DNA from: Chromera velia
Taxonomy: Eukaryota > Sar > Chromeraceae
Length of the DNA: 39,508 bases
NCBI GenBank assembly: GCA_018398765.1
Contig: JAHBMJ010000865.1
Location: 1-39,508, forward strand
Reading direction: 5' to 3'
A program made the translations under genes and the position numbers. The stretch's first letter is position 1. Each line of letters starts with the position of its first letter. A model generated the notes under the pieces. The model worked only from the letters and a program-made list of their open reading frames with translations, had not been told where the DNA came from and searched no databases. This document shows, one piece after another, positions 23,653 to 32,200 of the stretch.

Positions 23653-26319
23653 TACACATACACACGAACTCATCATATTGCACACATGATTGCACGTACA
23701 GACCAGGAGGAAGAAAGAAGATCCATGCTCCCCGGGACTCTTTTGCCCCTGTCATCTTTTTCCTGCCTGTATGAGATATAGCCGAGCACACACGCAGGCA
23801 AGCAAATGCACCCACACGCGCGCCCACATACCAACAAACAAACGGGCACACAAATCAGCCCCGCGACAGACAGATAGACAGAAAGAAAGGCAGGCAGACC
23901 TGTCCATTCCCATTGAACCCCACGGACTGAATGGCTCCCGAAGTATACTTCACAAACGTCGCCCTGAAATATCCGACAGCCGCCTCGACTCCTCCACTCT
24001 GTATGATCTTGGGCTCGCTCCTCGCGTCAGTGGTCCCAGTTGAACTCCCCAGGCCCAGCTGGCCGTGGGAATTGAGACCCCATTGGTAGAACCCCCCTTG
24101 GTCTGTGATGACCATGTTGTGTCTGTTCCCTCCGTTGATTGCCGTGTACACGTGACCTGTCTGGTCTGGAATCTGAACGGGGGTCGCCTGGGGAGTCGCG
24201 CTCTCGACATTGTTGCCGACCTCCCCTGCATCCTGACGGCCCCAGCCGTAGAGAGCGCCCCCGGAGAGAATCACGTGCCCAGTGTTGGCGCCAGCCTGCA
24301 CGCACATGTGTAGAGAGAGAAACGCATGCATGAACAAATGAATGTAAACGTGGCTGGAAAAAACTGTACAGATCCAACAAACAGAGCGAAGACGGTGAGG
24401 AGATAAGCGAACGAACGTCTCTCTGAAGAGGCCTCGCGACACCTTGCAAGGCCATGAGCGGACCAGACAGACAGAGGTCTTCTCCGTCTCAAAGAAAGAA
24501 GATAGGTCATGAAGAGCAAACGAGACACCCTTCTCTTTGAATTATTAGTCTACATACAGTCGGCACAAAATGAGTCTGTATAGTACAATAAGAGGGTGGA
24601 GGAAGAAACCGAAACTGCAGGATCGACTGACGAATATCTTGGAGACAGAGGTGAAGGACGAGAGGACCATCGGTGTGGAGACGCTGTTGCCGTCTCCTGT
24701 GTTGCCGTCTCCCAGCTGTCCGTATTCATTGCGGCCCCAGGTGTAGGCCTGTCCGTTGCTGGCAAGGGCAAGGCTGCAGAATATAAGAACACGTAATTTC
24801 GTTCAGCCAGGCGGAAGAAGGATGAATTGCATCTTTCTGTATGGAAGCAATGACCAGTCTGTGTGTCTGTGGTAAGCACGACTGAGGGAGGCTGCACTCA
24901 TGTAACAGAAGTAAGAGGAGGAGCAGAAGGGATCGAGCATGAAGGTCTGAACCATCAAATGTGCATCCGGATATCATGATCATACTTTCTTCTCCGCCTG
25001 CTAGAGTGTTTTTGTCTACACGAAGCTGAAATCTCTCTCGATCAGTTGAAAAGGGTCGCAAGATGGAAGGTTTCTTCGAGAAAGGAGACGGCCGTGTATA
25101 CAGTGGTGACAGATCTGGACACACACAAAATTACACATGCATGTCACCCCAAATGACGAAAGATGAAATTCAAAGAAGGCGGAAAAAATGACATCTGTCC
25201 TGATTTGCTACACGCACTGCTCTTTCTTGAGCAACAAAGGGAGCAACAGCAACATATCAAATGAGGTGTATGCGCACTCTAAAGAGCCGACTTATGGTCT
25301 TTGGTACACGAAATGTCCGTGATGGTGATACCCTCGAGTCCTGTCACAAGCACCGGAGTAGTCCTGTCTGTGGTTGTGCCGTCTCCAAGTTGGCCATACG
25401 CATTCCCCCCAAACCCCAAAATCGTCCCGTTAGTCAGCAGAACTAGGACGTGGTCACTCCCGGCACATAACGACGAGGCGCTTGCGACCGTCGAAACTTT
25501 GGTGGGCTTGCTGCAGCAAGGGAGAGACTAGAGGATTTGTTCAAAATCACAACGTACAGTCAAAGCAACATTTTATGCAAACCTGGTGGCAATGCTGTAG
25601 CACTCGGAGAGGAGGGTAGACAGGCAAAGAGACGAGTAGACGGCATTCAAATTGTCCTGCTGTGCAAGAAAAATAAATCGTCCGGATCACTGACATAGGG
25701 AAAATCAGTACGCTTAGGCCAGACTACGCGACACACTCATACACAGGGAGAGAGAGAGAGAAAGAAACGCAGTCAGAGAGGCAGGCAGGGAGACAGGGAG
25801 GCAGGGAGACAGGCAAGAGAGAGAGGGAGAGGGAGAGGGAGAGGGACAGGCGCTAAAAACAAAAAGTCCCACAGGCTGACTTCAAATCAACAGTGTTGCC
25901 CTGTCCCAGTTGACCCGAGCCGTTCAGTCCCCACGAGTAGACGTCCCCAGAGTGGCCCTCCACTGCCACGAAGAAGAAATTACCTCCAGCGACCTTCGTG
26001 CTGGTAGCTGCACAAACACTCATGAGTGCCAGAGATTGATGTATGAGCAAATATGACTTTCTCGCCCGCAAACAACTGTTGTTCGCATGTTGTTTGCTCT
26101 GCGAGTGCAGACATGTACACATACATGCGGGTCTAGTGGTAACAGCTTCTTTGAGAGCTCATTAAGGAAAACCCTCATTCTGCTCATTTCTGCGACTGCG
26201 ATCTTTGGCTTCTACTTTTCTCTTCAATTTCAAAAAGAGAGCTGACGTTGTGAGACCACGATGTCCTGCAGAAGGGCAACGAAGATTAAGCGAAGATGCC
26301 CTCCGAAGCTTCTTCTCAT
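8539..26319 (-). CDS. giant modular membrane protein: RCC1 propeller, EGF, sushi, HYR, Cys-rich stalk, multi-pass membrane module, charged tail
   Basis: I assembled about 34 exons by hand, all with GT..AG ends and matching phases; total 7,587 nt, about 2,528 residues. Exons from 5' to 3': 26319-26247 (tentative), 26007-25892, 25659-25583, 25510-25310, 24773-24632, 24295-23900, 23494-23290, 23020-22889, 22650-22417, 22132-21902, 21765-21636, 21431-21334, 21091-20960, 20530-20298, 19880-19781, 19496-19199, 18927-18813, 18672-18442, 17816-17586, 17031-16729, 16436-16383, 15969-15748, 15605-15422, 15006-14986, 14522-14047, 13678-13532 (end unsure), 13260-13015, 12592-12489, 12262-11851, 11761-11580, 11454-11118, 10816-10046, 9710-9189, 8769-8539. 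Exact ends are least sure at both termini. A cell-surface adhesion or sensing receptor is inferred from the domains; ligand and signalling output are unknown. It could be annotated elsewhere as two or more genes. Confidence 0.8.
13723..13772 (+). repeat. (CT)n(GT)n microsatellite in intron
   Basis: A CT run (13723-13750) is followed by a GT run (13751-13772) in the giant-gene intron between exons 14522-14047 and 13678-13532. Confidence 0.9.
14986..15006 (-). CDS. predicted 21-nt micro-exon of the giant gene
   Basis: Seven residues' worth of sequence lies between the acceptor CTTTTGCAG and the donor GTACGC, with phase 1 on both sides. That is exactly the phase left by exon 15605-15422 and required by exon 14522-14047. 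Including it gives YEYVLESLYAGIRCEP across the junctions. Skipping it also keeps the frame, so it could be alternatively spliced or not an exon. Confidence 0.45.
16960..18927 (-). other. Cys-rich juxtamembrane stalk of the giant protein
   Basis: Exons 18927-18813, 18672-18442, 17816-17586 and the start of 17031-16729 carry Cys pairs: GGCSQC, CFCEQGRYL, CELCPPFADCSGG, CRCPVASAC, CIGGMEGPTCSECSSGW and APCVRCPNST. Such short Cys loops directly before a membrane segment recall GCC2/GCC3 or ephrin-receptor-like Cys-rich repeats in large protist membrane proteins; this is resemblance by eye. The junction at 17586/17031 joins CIGGMEG to PTCSECSSGW in frame, which strongly supports both splice sites. 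Confidence 0.7.
17931..18440 (+). repeat. about 500-base (GAAA)n-type compound microsatellite in intron
   Basis: Nearly pure purine on the plus strand: GAAA tetramers with interspersed GCAA, GGAA, GAAC and TAAA variants, some in small higher-order blocks (for example the AAGAACGAACGAACGAA block near 18166-18195, repeated near 18236-18260 and 18315-18335). Because the gene is on the minus strand, it forms a half-kilobase pyrimidine tract in the intron between exons 18672-18442 and 17816-17586. Its left part is preceded by GA dinucleotides. Very long Phe/Leu/Ser or Lys/Glu frames here are artefacts. Confidence 0.95.
19199..19496 (-). other. HYR module 2 and start of Cys-rich stalk
   Basis: The exon codes DSEAPVVSCPSTITSKKVKG, then SATATDNVDSSDRITLSYSP, and ends its fold with VTVTATDQAGNSGTCSF. 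These are the D..AP.v.CP, A.DN.D and TV.ATD.aGN...C.F hallmarks of HYR domains, an Ig-like fold found in animal and bacterial adhesins. After it, SSDCVCN continues over the next junction into AGFYQDSSGGCSQC, an EGF-like or laminin-like Cys motif. Choosing the GTCAGT donor at 19199 is what produces that CVCNAGF motif. Confidence 0.85.
19781..20530 (-). other. calcium-binding-type EGF plus HYR module 1
   Basis: Exon 20530-20298 begins with SDIDECVLGINNC, the D-I-D-E-C signature of calcium-binding EGF, followed by GHTSSCINNLGSFTC. The same exon continues into a hyalin-repeat (HYR) domain: VLCPSDSSHATA and then a D-x-A-T-G-V strand. The domain ends in exon 19880-19781 with GSNTITVTATDSQGSKASCT. 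The intron of about 420 bases between them carries a GGGAAGGGAA tandem run near 19905-19960. Confidence 0.8.
19900..19962 (+). repeat. purine-rich minisatellite (GGGAA-based)
   Basis: Repeated GGGAAGGGAA units are interrupted by GGGAACAGAA. They lie in the giant-gene intron between exons 20530-20298 and 19880-19781, close to the acceptor side. Confidence 0.8.
20539..20580 (+). repeat. (CATT)n microsatellite next to an acceptor site
   Basis: A CATT tetramer run with a few CACT variants lies just upstream, in gene orientation, of the exon starting at 20530. It forms part of the intron 3' end. Confidence 0.85.
20960..21091 (-). other. EGF-like module 2 (one exon, phase 1-1)
   Basis: The exon encodes AFCDTSSLNDCDANAACTN, then VGTFACACNSGYISTG and a last Cys. 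This is again the NAACTN..GTF.C.C..GY arrangement. Its length, 132 nt, equals that of EGF module 1 and its intron phases are identical, consistent with duplication of one exon. Confidence 0.85.
21334..22650 (-). other. three sushi/CCP modules (residues about 448-678)
   Basis: Module 1 is exon 22650-22417, module 2 is exon 22132-21902, and module 3 is split over 21765-21636 and 21431-21334. Each has the CCP pattern: an early Cys (VSCNE or IVCPD), a central F.C..GY or YTCNTGY, then a late Cys followed by W.G..P.C (SEWQGTAPSC, SEWQGTIPTC). Modules 2 and 3 resemble each other closely (TRSDSGGQTGTTG versus TRTDGGGQTGNTG), which points to a recent duplication. Sushi modules usually mediate protein-protein contacts outside the cell. 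Confidence 0.8.
22889..23020 (-). other. EGF-like module 1 (one exon, phase 1-1)
   Basis: A single exon codes a six-cysteine EGF module: CTSGHNCDSNAACTD, then GSFMCACNTGYEGTG and a final Cys. The NAACT...GSF.C.C..GY.G.G spacing is that of EGF domains. Both flanking introns interrupt codons after the first base, so the exon can be inserted or lost without a frame change. Confidence 0.85.
23521..23667 (+). repeat. (CA)n microsatellite in intron
   Basis: About 145 bases of CA dinucleotides with CACG and CATA variants, in the giant-gene intron between exons 24295-23900 and 23494-23290. Confidence 0.95.
25745..25850 (+). repeat. GA/GGCA/GGGAGA purine-rich repeat in intron
   Basis: Mixed GA dinucleotides, GGCA and GGGAGA units lie in the intron between blades 1 and 2 of the propeller, just 3' (in gene orientation) of exon 26007-25892. 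Confidence 0.8.
26247..26319 (-). CDS. tentative first exon of the giant gene, possible signal peptide
   Basis: The ATG at 26319-26317 opens 24 codons beginning MRRSFGGHLRLIFVALL: basic residues and then a hydrophobic stretch, as in a weak signal peptide. The donor GTCAGC leaves phase 1, which is exactly what the next exon (starting 26007) requires. The propeller downstream has its first blade immediately after this junction, so little N-terminal protein should be missing. The hydrophobic core is short and no transcript supports it, so another first exon further right remains possible. Confidence 0.4.
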
Positions 26320-27761
26320 CCTGCCAGAAATCGTACTCTCTCGCGACGCTACACGTACTTGAATCACGTTACACCTAGATTAGAGACCGGTTCCTTCGAA
26401 CATTTGTGCAGACTCTTGCAAGGGCCGCGGAGGCTGAAGAATCGCATCCCCCCCTACTGTACAAATTAATAACGCGAAACGATCGATACATGCATATGCA
26501 TGTATATACGTGCATAGGCATCATGCATGCAAAAAAAAAAAATTTGATCGCCATCGTCGATAAAAAGGATACGTCGAAAGGTACAACGTCAGGCATGCAA
26601 CCAATACAAACTACAAAAAAAACAATATTAAGTCCAACCCTCAATCATCAATATTAAGTCCAATAGCCTATAGACAAGATGTAACAAGATGCATATACCG
26701 GACCGATGCAGGATTGTACCGGACCGATGCAGGTAGATGCAGGATGGACCAGAGGCTCGTTCGTTCAGAGAGACATTAAAGAGAATATTATAGGCAATTT
26801 ATAGTTGGATGCATGCATGTCGCTATGACATGCATGCAATGGAGACTCACTGCATAGAGAAGGGGCAGGACGTAGAGAAGTTTTTGGATGTTGTTTATAG
26901 ACGAATAGAGTTAATAGACATCGTGTCATTATACGATTGACTTTCGATTTTGCGGATCGATCTTGAAGATAACTCTTAAACTGAAGATTTGTTGGGCTTT
27001 CATAATGGTCTATCTACCTGAGTAAGCCAAAGCAATACACTCTGACTCCATGTACTTCATGCAGTTAGTTGTATGCAGTATATGTTATTGTATATTCATG
27101 TATGTTTCCTCATCACTTACCTTAAGACTTGCCCACTTGCAAACAGACATATACAATATTACAGGTTTTAAAGTTAATATTTTTATAGAATAATATAGAA
27201 TTCAGTCGAATTCAATCTTTTTAAAATAATAATTGAATAACTGAACCGTATATTTTTCAAATATCTAAAATTGTTTAAAGATGTCGGAAGCATCGGCGGA
27301 GTGACCCTATTTTGATGCGTTGAAAGACTGACATGAGAAGAACGCAATTGAACAAGGAAACCAGTTGGTCAGCAGTATCACTTTATACACCTTGTTCGCT
27401 ATTTGTCATCATTTCTTGATTCCTATATCATTCTTTCTCCTTCTGTCCTATCAAAGCCCTCTCTAGTTCGGTCACCATGCATCGATCCAGTGGCTACGTT
27501 CGCTTTAATTTCTGTCCTCGGCTTCACATGCAGTCCATTCAATCCCTCCCTCACTCCCCTCCCTCCGGCCTCTTCGATCTGCCCTTTCCCTCTAGCTCAT
27601 TCTCCCGATCGAGACTCCCTCTCCCACCCGGCCACTCCGACATGCAGGCCGGAGCTCTTCATTCAACTCTCACATGCCCTCTGCTTCCTGCCCTGCCCGC
27701 GTTCGCTCATTCAAATTGGTGAAGGAGTATAGAAGGAGGGAGGGAAGGCAAGAACGAATTG
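26320..27761. other. intergenic, AT-rich, between giant gene 5' end and centrin 3' end
   Basis: It should hold the promoter and 5' UTR of the giant gene and the 3' UTR of centrin, both on the minus strand. From about 26450 to 27420 it is AT-rich. It contains a 15-bp direct repeat (26623-26637 and 26649-26663), a 17-bp direct repeat (26696-26712 and 26717-26733) and a perfect 12-bp-arm hairpin (26810-26838). From about 27430 it returns to pyrimidine-rich DNA. A 109-codon plus-strand frame at 27403-27732 is Pro/Ser/Leu-rich and unrecognised. Confidence 0.6.
26810..26838. repeat. perfect inverted repeat (12-bp arms, 5-base loop)
   Basis: The left arm TGCATGCATGTC (26810-26821) and the right arm GACATGCATGCA (26827-26838) are exact reverse complements around the loop GCTAT. 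It lies in the AT-rich intergenic island upstream of the giant gene. Confidence 0.8.
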
Positions 27762-28546
27762 TTACTGCGTCGTCTGTTTTCGGAGAATCCGCAGGAACTC
27801 GGTCTCATCGACCTCCCCGTCCTCGTTCTTGTCCGCCTCCTTGATCATTTCCTTCAACTCCTCGTGAGAGAGACTCTCCCCCAACTCAGACTGCATGCAT
27901 ACATGCATGCATGCAGTCAAAGGCGTACGGAGACAGACTTGATGTTTCTTTCTTTTCACAGACACATACATACATACAGAGAGACGCTCGGGTGGCTAAG
28001 CGGACAGACTGGACAGATGCAGCTCAACGCCGTCCGCTCTCTTCTATGCGTACTAAATTACAGGCAGAAAAAAGTATTACACATCCCGGCAGAAGATCAA
28101 TTAAGAAGGCCGGCTGCCTGCACGTGGCGTGATTTCCATCCACTCCCACGAAAGGAGCGCAGCGACGAAGGAAGTAGGGTCAAAAGGGCGGAAATTCAAA
28201 TTCGCCAACGCCATTAACCTACCGCGACTCGCCGGAGGTCTTCAAACGAAATCTTTCCTGATGGGCCCGCGAAGAGTCGATAGGCCTTCTGGATTTGGTC
28301 TTTCGAATCCTTCTCCGACTGCAACAGCAATCAAGCAACACGCAGCGTGAGAGGGTGAATGAGTGAGTGAGTGAGTGGGTGAGTCGGCGAGTGAGCGCGT
28401 TCAAAAACACTTCAATATGAATGGATTGTCGATTCGATATCGGTTTGGAGCAATTCTGAGCTTGAAGATGCGATTGGAGAACCCATGACATGAGATCGTC
28501 TCCCAAAGAATTTCAGACGCAAACACGCATTCACGCACACGAACGC

Positions 28547-28577
<31 letters not shown>

Positions 28578-30008
28578 GGGGGNNNNNNNNNNNNNNNNNN
28601 NNNNNNNNNNNNNNNNNNNNNNNNNNNNNNNNNNNNNNNNNNNNNNNNNNNNNNNNNNNNNNNNNNNNNNNNNNNNNNNNNNNNNNNNNNNNNNNNNNNN
28701 NNNNNNNNNNNNNNNNNNNNNNNNNNNNNNNNNNNNNNNNNNNNNNNNNNNNNNNNNNNNNNNNNNNNNNNNNNNNNNNNNNNNNNNNNNNNNNNNNNNN
28801 NNNNNNNNNNNNNNNNNNNNNNNNNNNNNNNNNNNNNNNNNNNNNNNNNNNNNNGGGGGGGGGGGGGAGGAGAAAGCGAGAGAGGGCGAAAGAGAGCATG
28901 CAGGTACACAAACACATGGGAGGCAGGCAGGCAGGCTGTCGATCAGTCAGAGAGCGAGAATGATGGAGAAAGAACGACAGACTATGTGTTTTTTCTTTTC
29001 TCTCCTTCTCTGTGTGTACACAAGAGACAAAAAAAGAAAGAAAGACAGGCAGGCAGACAGACAGACAGAAAGACAGAAGAGAGACAACAGGACAAACAAA
29101 TGGCTGGAGCACGGACAGACAGACCATCGTGATCGCCTTCACTCTCAGAAATTATCCGAACAGAAAAAAACCATGAATTCCAAATGAAAGGGGAACTCAG
29201 AAAGGCGAACGAACCATCTTGATGGTCATGATTTCCAGAAAGTCGTTGAAGTCTAGAAGCTGATTTTGACCCGAGCCGGTTCCCACCGCTCCTGCCAGGC
29301 TTTTTGCCCCCCCCGTATCCTTGTCTCTCCCCCCCGAGTTCCTCTCGAGATCGGACACCAGACGCTTCAGCTCTTCCTTTTTCGGTTCAAATCCCAGAGC
29401 CCTGAGGGCTACCTTGAGCTCTTTCGCATCAATCGTCCCTGCATTTGATATTTTTTGTGATTCGTTAATTATCGAGAGGCAGGTAGACGGGTGAAAGAGG
29501 CCGACAAAGAAGCAGTCGCGAGGAAAGGAAAGAATGAGTAGAAATGAATGAATGAATAAGTGGAAGGAAGGAGATAAACAAGGAAAGAATCTTGACGCAA
29601 GCTAGGAATCCTCTTGCGTCTGGTCCACCAGACATCCGAAACACCCCTCCTTGACGAAAGGGCGGGCGACCACAAACGCAGACACGCAGATACGGAAGCA
29701 CATATCGTCACGCTAACGAGTGCTTTTCTCACGGACTTGCTTTTTGCCCCATTTAGTCACCTGCTCACTCACCCATCCGCCCGCAAAATGACTAAAAGAT
29801 TGTCTGTGCCCAGTCACAGGGACAGAGGCAAGCGAGCCAGAGTGGACAAGAAAAAGGAGCGGGGAAATGTCCGGCAAGGCAATTCTCCCTGACCGGTTCC
29901 GTCTGTGTCAAAAAGATCGAAGGCCTCCTTGATCTGCACTCGCTGCTCCTCTTTCAGCTCGGTAGGGGGCTTCACTCTGCCTTTGCCCTTTCTAGCTGCA
30001 GCAGACAT
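27762..30008 (-). CDS. centrin (caltractin) family EF-hand protein, 4 exons
   Basis: Centrins are calmodulin-like proteins of basal bodies, centrosomes and flagellar roots. Exons: 30008-29894, 29438-29215, 28318-28223 and 27890-27762; 564 nt, 187 residues, all phases matching. The ATG at 30008 gives a basic N-terminus ([15 protein letters not shown]), then [21 protein letters not shown]1 has a canonical loop, DTDGTGTIDAKE, followed by [22 protein letters not shown]2 has lost its loop: an insert rich in Gly, Ser and Ala lies between LVSDLERN and [13 protein letters not shown]3 is degenerate ([16 protein letters not shown]: one residue short and without the acidic ligands). EF4 is canonical, [12 protein letters not shown]. 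Typical centrins are about 165-175 residues. An N gap lies in the intron between exons 2 and 3, which does not affect the coding sequence that I see. Confidence 0.92.
28547..28866. other. assembly gap (Ns 28583-28854) inside microsatellite DNA
   Basis: Exactly 272 Ns are flanked by GA dinucleotides and a G run on the left and a G homopolymer on the right. The gap is within the centrin intron between exons 29438-29215 and 28318-28223. The G homopolymer on both sides suggests that sequencing failed in low-complexity DNA. Frames crossing it are meaningless. Confidence 0.98.
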
Positions 30009-30423
30009 CTTATGAATCTCCCTCCGTCACAAGGCCTCAGACTCCGATCTCTTCTAGTCCAAGGACTGCAGCGCAACAGTCAGAGAGAAGTCAGTGTTGT
30101 TTGCGGGGATGTGTGTCACCAGCTCTTGAGAGAGAATGCCGTGACACGAGCGGATTGAAACTGAAGACAGGCCCCAGATCGATTGTGCCAGATTGATTGC
30201 TAGGCAGTGCCAGCTATTGCGAGACAGAGCGATGTCTCTGTTAGATGCCTGTGTTAATATACATCGATCTCTGATGTCATCATCTTTCTACGATTGAGCA
30301 ACATGCACATGCATTGCATGAACCCCGTTTTTATGCGTTTGCATTGAATTTGCACGCTGATTGCGCGCAGGGCGCGCGCTGCCATGCATGCATGCACGTA
30401 ACAAATTGTAACAAAATATGCAC

Positions 30424-30563
30424 GTGCTATGCATCCACGAACCCTCAAACCCAAATATGCAATCATATATACAAGCTGTGGCGGACTCCTGACGTCGCCG
30501 CCCCACCTTGTTCTTGCAGAAGGCTTTCGAAAAGTGACTTGAGGGTTCATGTATGCATAGCAC
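30424..30563. mobile_element. candidate small inverted-repeat element (MITE-like), 140 bp
   Basis: The termini are 25-bp imperfect inverted repeats, 30424-30448 and 30539-30563, matching at 23 of 25 positions by eye (GTGCTATGCAT outer part, GAACCCTCAA inner part). The 90-base interior has no coding capacity. I could not see a clear target-site duplication, so it might instead be a structured regulatory or RNA hairpin upstream of centrin. Confidence 0.4.
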
Positions 30564-31304
30564 ATCCTAACATACCGGCTGTAACCGACTGTTAGTTCGC
30601 TTGATAACAGGTGTTCTGCCTAGGTCTGTTTCACCACATTTTAAACAATAAAAAAATGGAGAGTCTGACAAATCATTAGAAAAACAATAACTATGATACC
30701 AAATTTTATGACCGATCATTAGAGTGCATTATTAAACACTTTGACTCATTGTTTATCACTCATAAGAGTACATAAGAGCTCATAAAAACTATAAAAGAAT
30801 TAGCAGCAAAGAAAACAAAATTCTTAAGCAAAAAACTTTTCACTATTTTTAGCTAGACCTTTAGTATATTTTCATTACTTTGAGGACCGCCTTATTGAGC
30901 TTTTAAAAAACAAATCACATACCAATATATCCAGACTATCTCAGATTGGCAATAATTGGCAATCAGGGTCGTTCAATAAGGATTATAATAGCGGGAAGGC
31001 CCTAGGGCGGAACATATCAATCAATCAATCAATCAATCAATTGTGAATGCGCAAAAATTAAAAGTTTTGTTAGACAAAAAAGATTTTTTTTCGTTTCTGA
31101 ATGGTTTTGGGGCTTATTTTCAAATTGGAAAGAGATAAGTTGCTCACATAACTCAGTCGGTCTGCATCTGTCTGTGCACTGGTACTTCAATCTTGGGAGC
31201 TGCAATTGGCTGCAATTTCATAAGAACATACACACAGAAAATATATGTATTGTCTGCTAAATTGCTTCCAAATATGTTCACAAAGAATTAAGACAAAAGA
31301 AATT

Positions 31305-31459
31305 TCATTCAGCGGTACGCACGGCAATACAGACACAGACACACAGACACACAGACACACAGAAACACAGACACACAGACACACAGACACACAGACACAG
31401 ACACACACACACACACACAGACACACATACACACACACAGACACCCAGACACCCGGCCA

Positions 31460-31539
<80 letters not shown>

Positions 31540-31633
31540 CACACAACGTCTGCACATGAACATTTTCATCCCCACTGAAAAACTTTCCGTCGCTCCGAGC
31601 TCACGTCATTCAGCGGTATGCACGGCAATGCAG
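31305..31633 (+). repeat. 28-bp direct repeat bracketing CA microsatellite
   Basis: The segment TCATTCAGCGGTA-Y-GCACGGC continuing to CAG occurs at 31305-31332 and 31606-31633, differing at two of 28 positions. Each copy is followed by CA-rich tandem DNA (31333-31545 and about 31650-31698). This looks like a segmental duplication of a microsatellite locus. Confidence 0.75.
31327..31545 (+). repeat. (CACAGA)n/(CA)n microsatellite
   Basis: About 220 bases of ACACAG and CA units with few interruptions. The Cys/Val frames on the minus strand (VCVCVC) are artefacts of it. Confidence 0.95.
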
Positions 31634-31935
31634 GCATCCAACCACCCACCCACATACACACACACACACACACATACACACGCACACAAACACACAGTGC
31701 TACACTCTCAAAAGTATACACATATCAATACATACACGCATACAAATATTGTATATATAGATGATTCACGCACGCATGCATGCACGAAAGGACGATCCGA
31801 AAATCTAAAAAGTCGGTTCTACTTGGATTCAATCCATTCTTTTTCTCCTTGTGTACCATTAGAACCGATTTTTCACTACACCCTCAGAGTCTCTGTCTCG
31901 TTTGCTTGAGCCATGATCCTGAAAGTGCTCACTCA

Positions 31936-32050
31936 CACACGCTCTCTCTCTCTCTCTGTCTCTCTCTCTCTCTCTTTCCCTCTGTCTCTCTGTTTCTCTC
32001 TCTCTCTCTCTCACACGTACACACGTACACACGTACATACATACACAGTG

Positions 32051-32102
<52 letters not shown>

Positions 32103-32200
32103 AGAGAGACACACACAGGGAGAGTCAGAAACAGTCACACACAGTCACAGACAGTCACACACATACTCATAGACACAGTCACATACACATTCACAGACAC
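31936..32200 (+). repeat. compound (CT)n, (CA)n, (CG)n and ACAGTC repeat
   Basis: The order is CT dinucleotides (about 31940-32012), ACGTACAC units, CA dinucleotides (about 32052-32086), a short CG run (32086-32100) and then degenerate ACACAGTC units up to about 32200. Intergenic. Confidence 0.9.

Larger units (their letters stand above)
23290..26007 (-). other. segment coding seven RCC1-type blades (residues about 25-403 of the giant protein)
   Basis: Six exons encode seven blade cores of the RCC1 form (x-WG-x-N-x-x-GQLG): VYSWGLNGSGQLG, ILGFGGNAYGQLG, AYTWGRNEYGQLG, LYGWGRQDAGEVG, FYQWGLNSHGQLG, IQSVGFNGNGQLG and LWTTGDNTYGQLG. Seven blades is the count of a closed RCC1 propeller, which suggests a complete domain. 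Blades 2 and 3 are degenerate at flanking positions, and exon 25659-25583 adds a Ser/Cys-containing insert between blades 1 and 2. RCC1 itself is a nuclear Ran exchange factor. Here the repeat precedes secreted-type modules, so a role in ligand binding on the cell surface is inferred instead. Confidence 0.85.

Noticed and set aside
27403-27732. 109-codon plus-strand Pro/Ser/Leu-rich frame
   Set aside because: A pyrimidine-rich low-complexity translation antisense to the centrin 3' flank; no similarity recognised.
31187-31575. Cys/Val (VCVC) reading frames
   Set aside because: Products of CA/TG dinucleotide repeats; no family-like Cys spacing.
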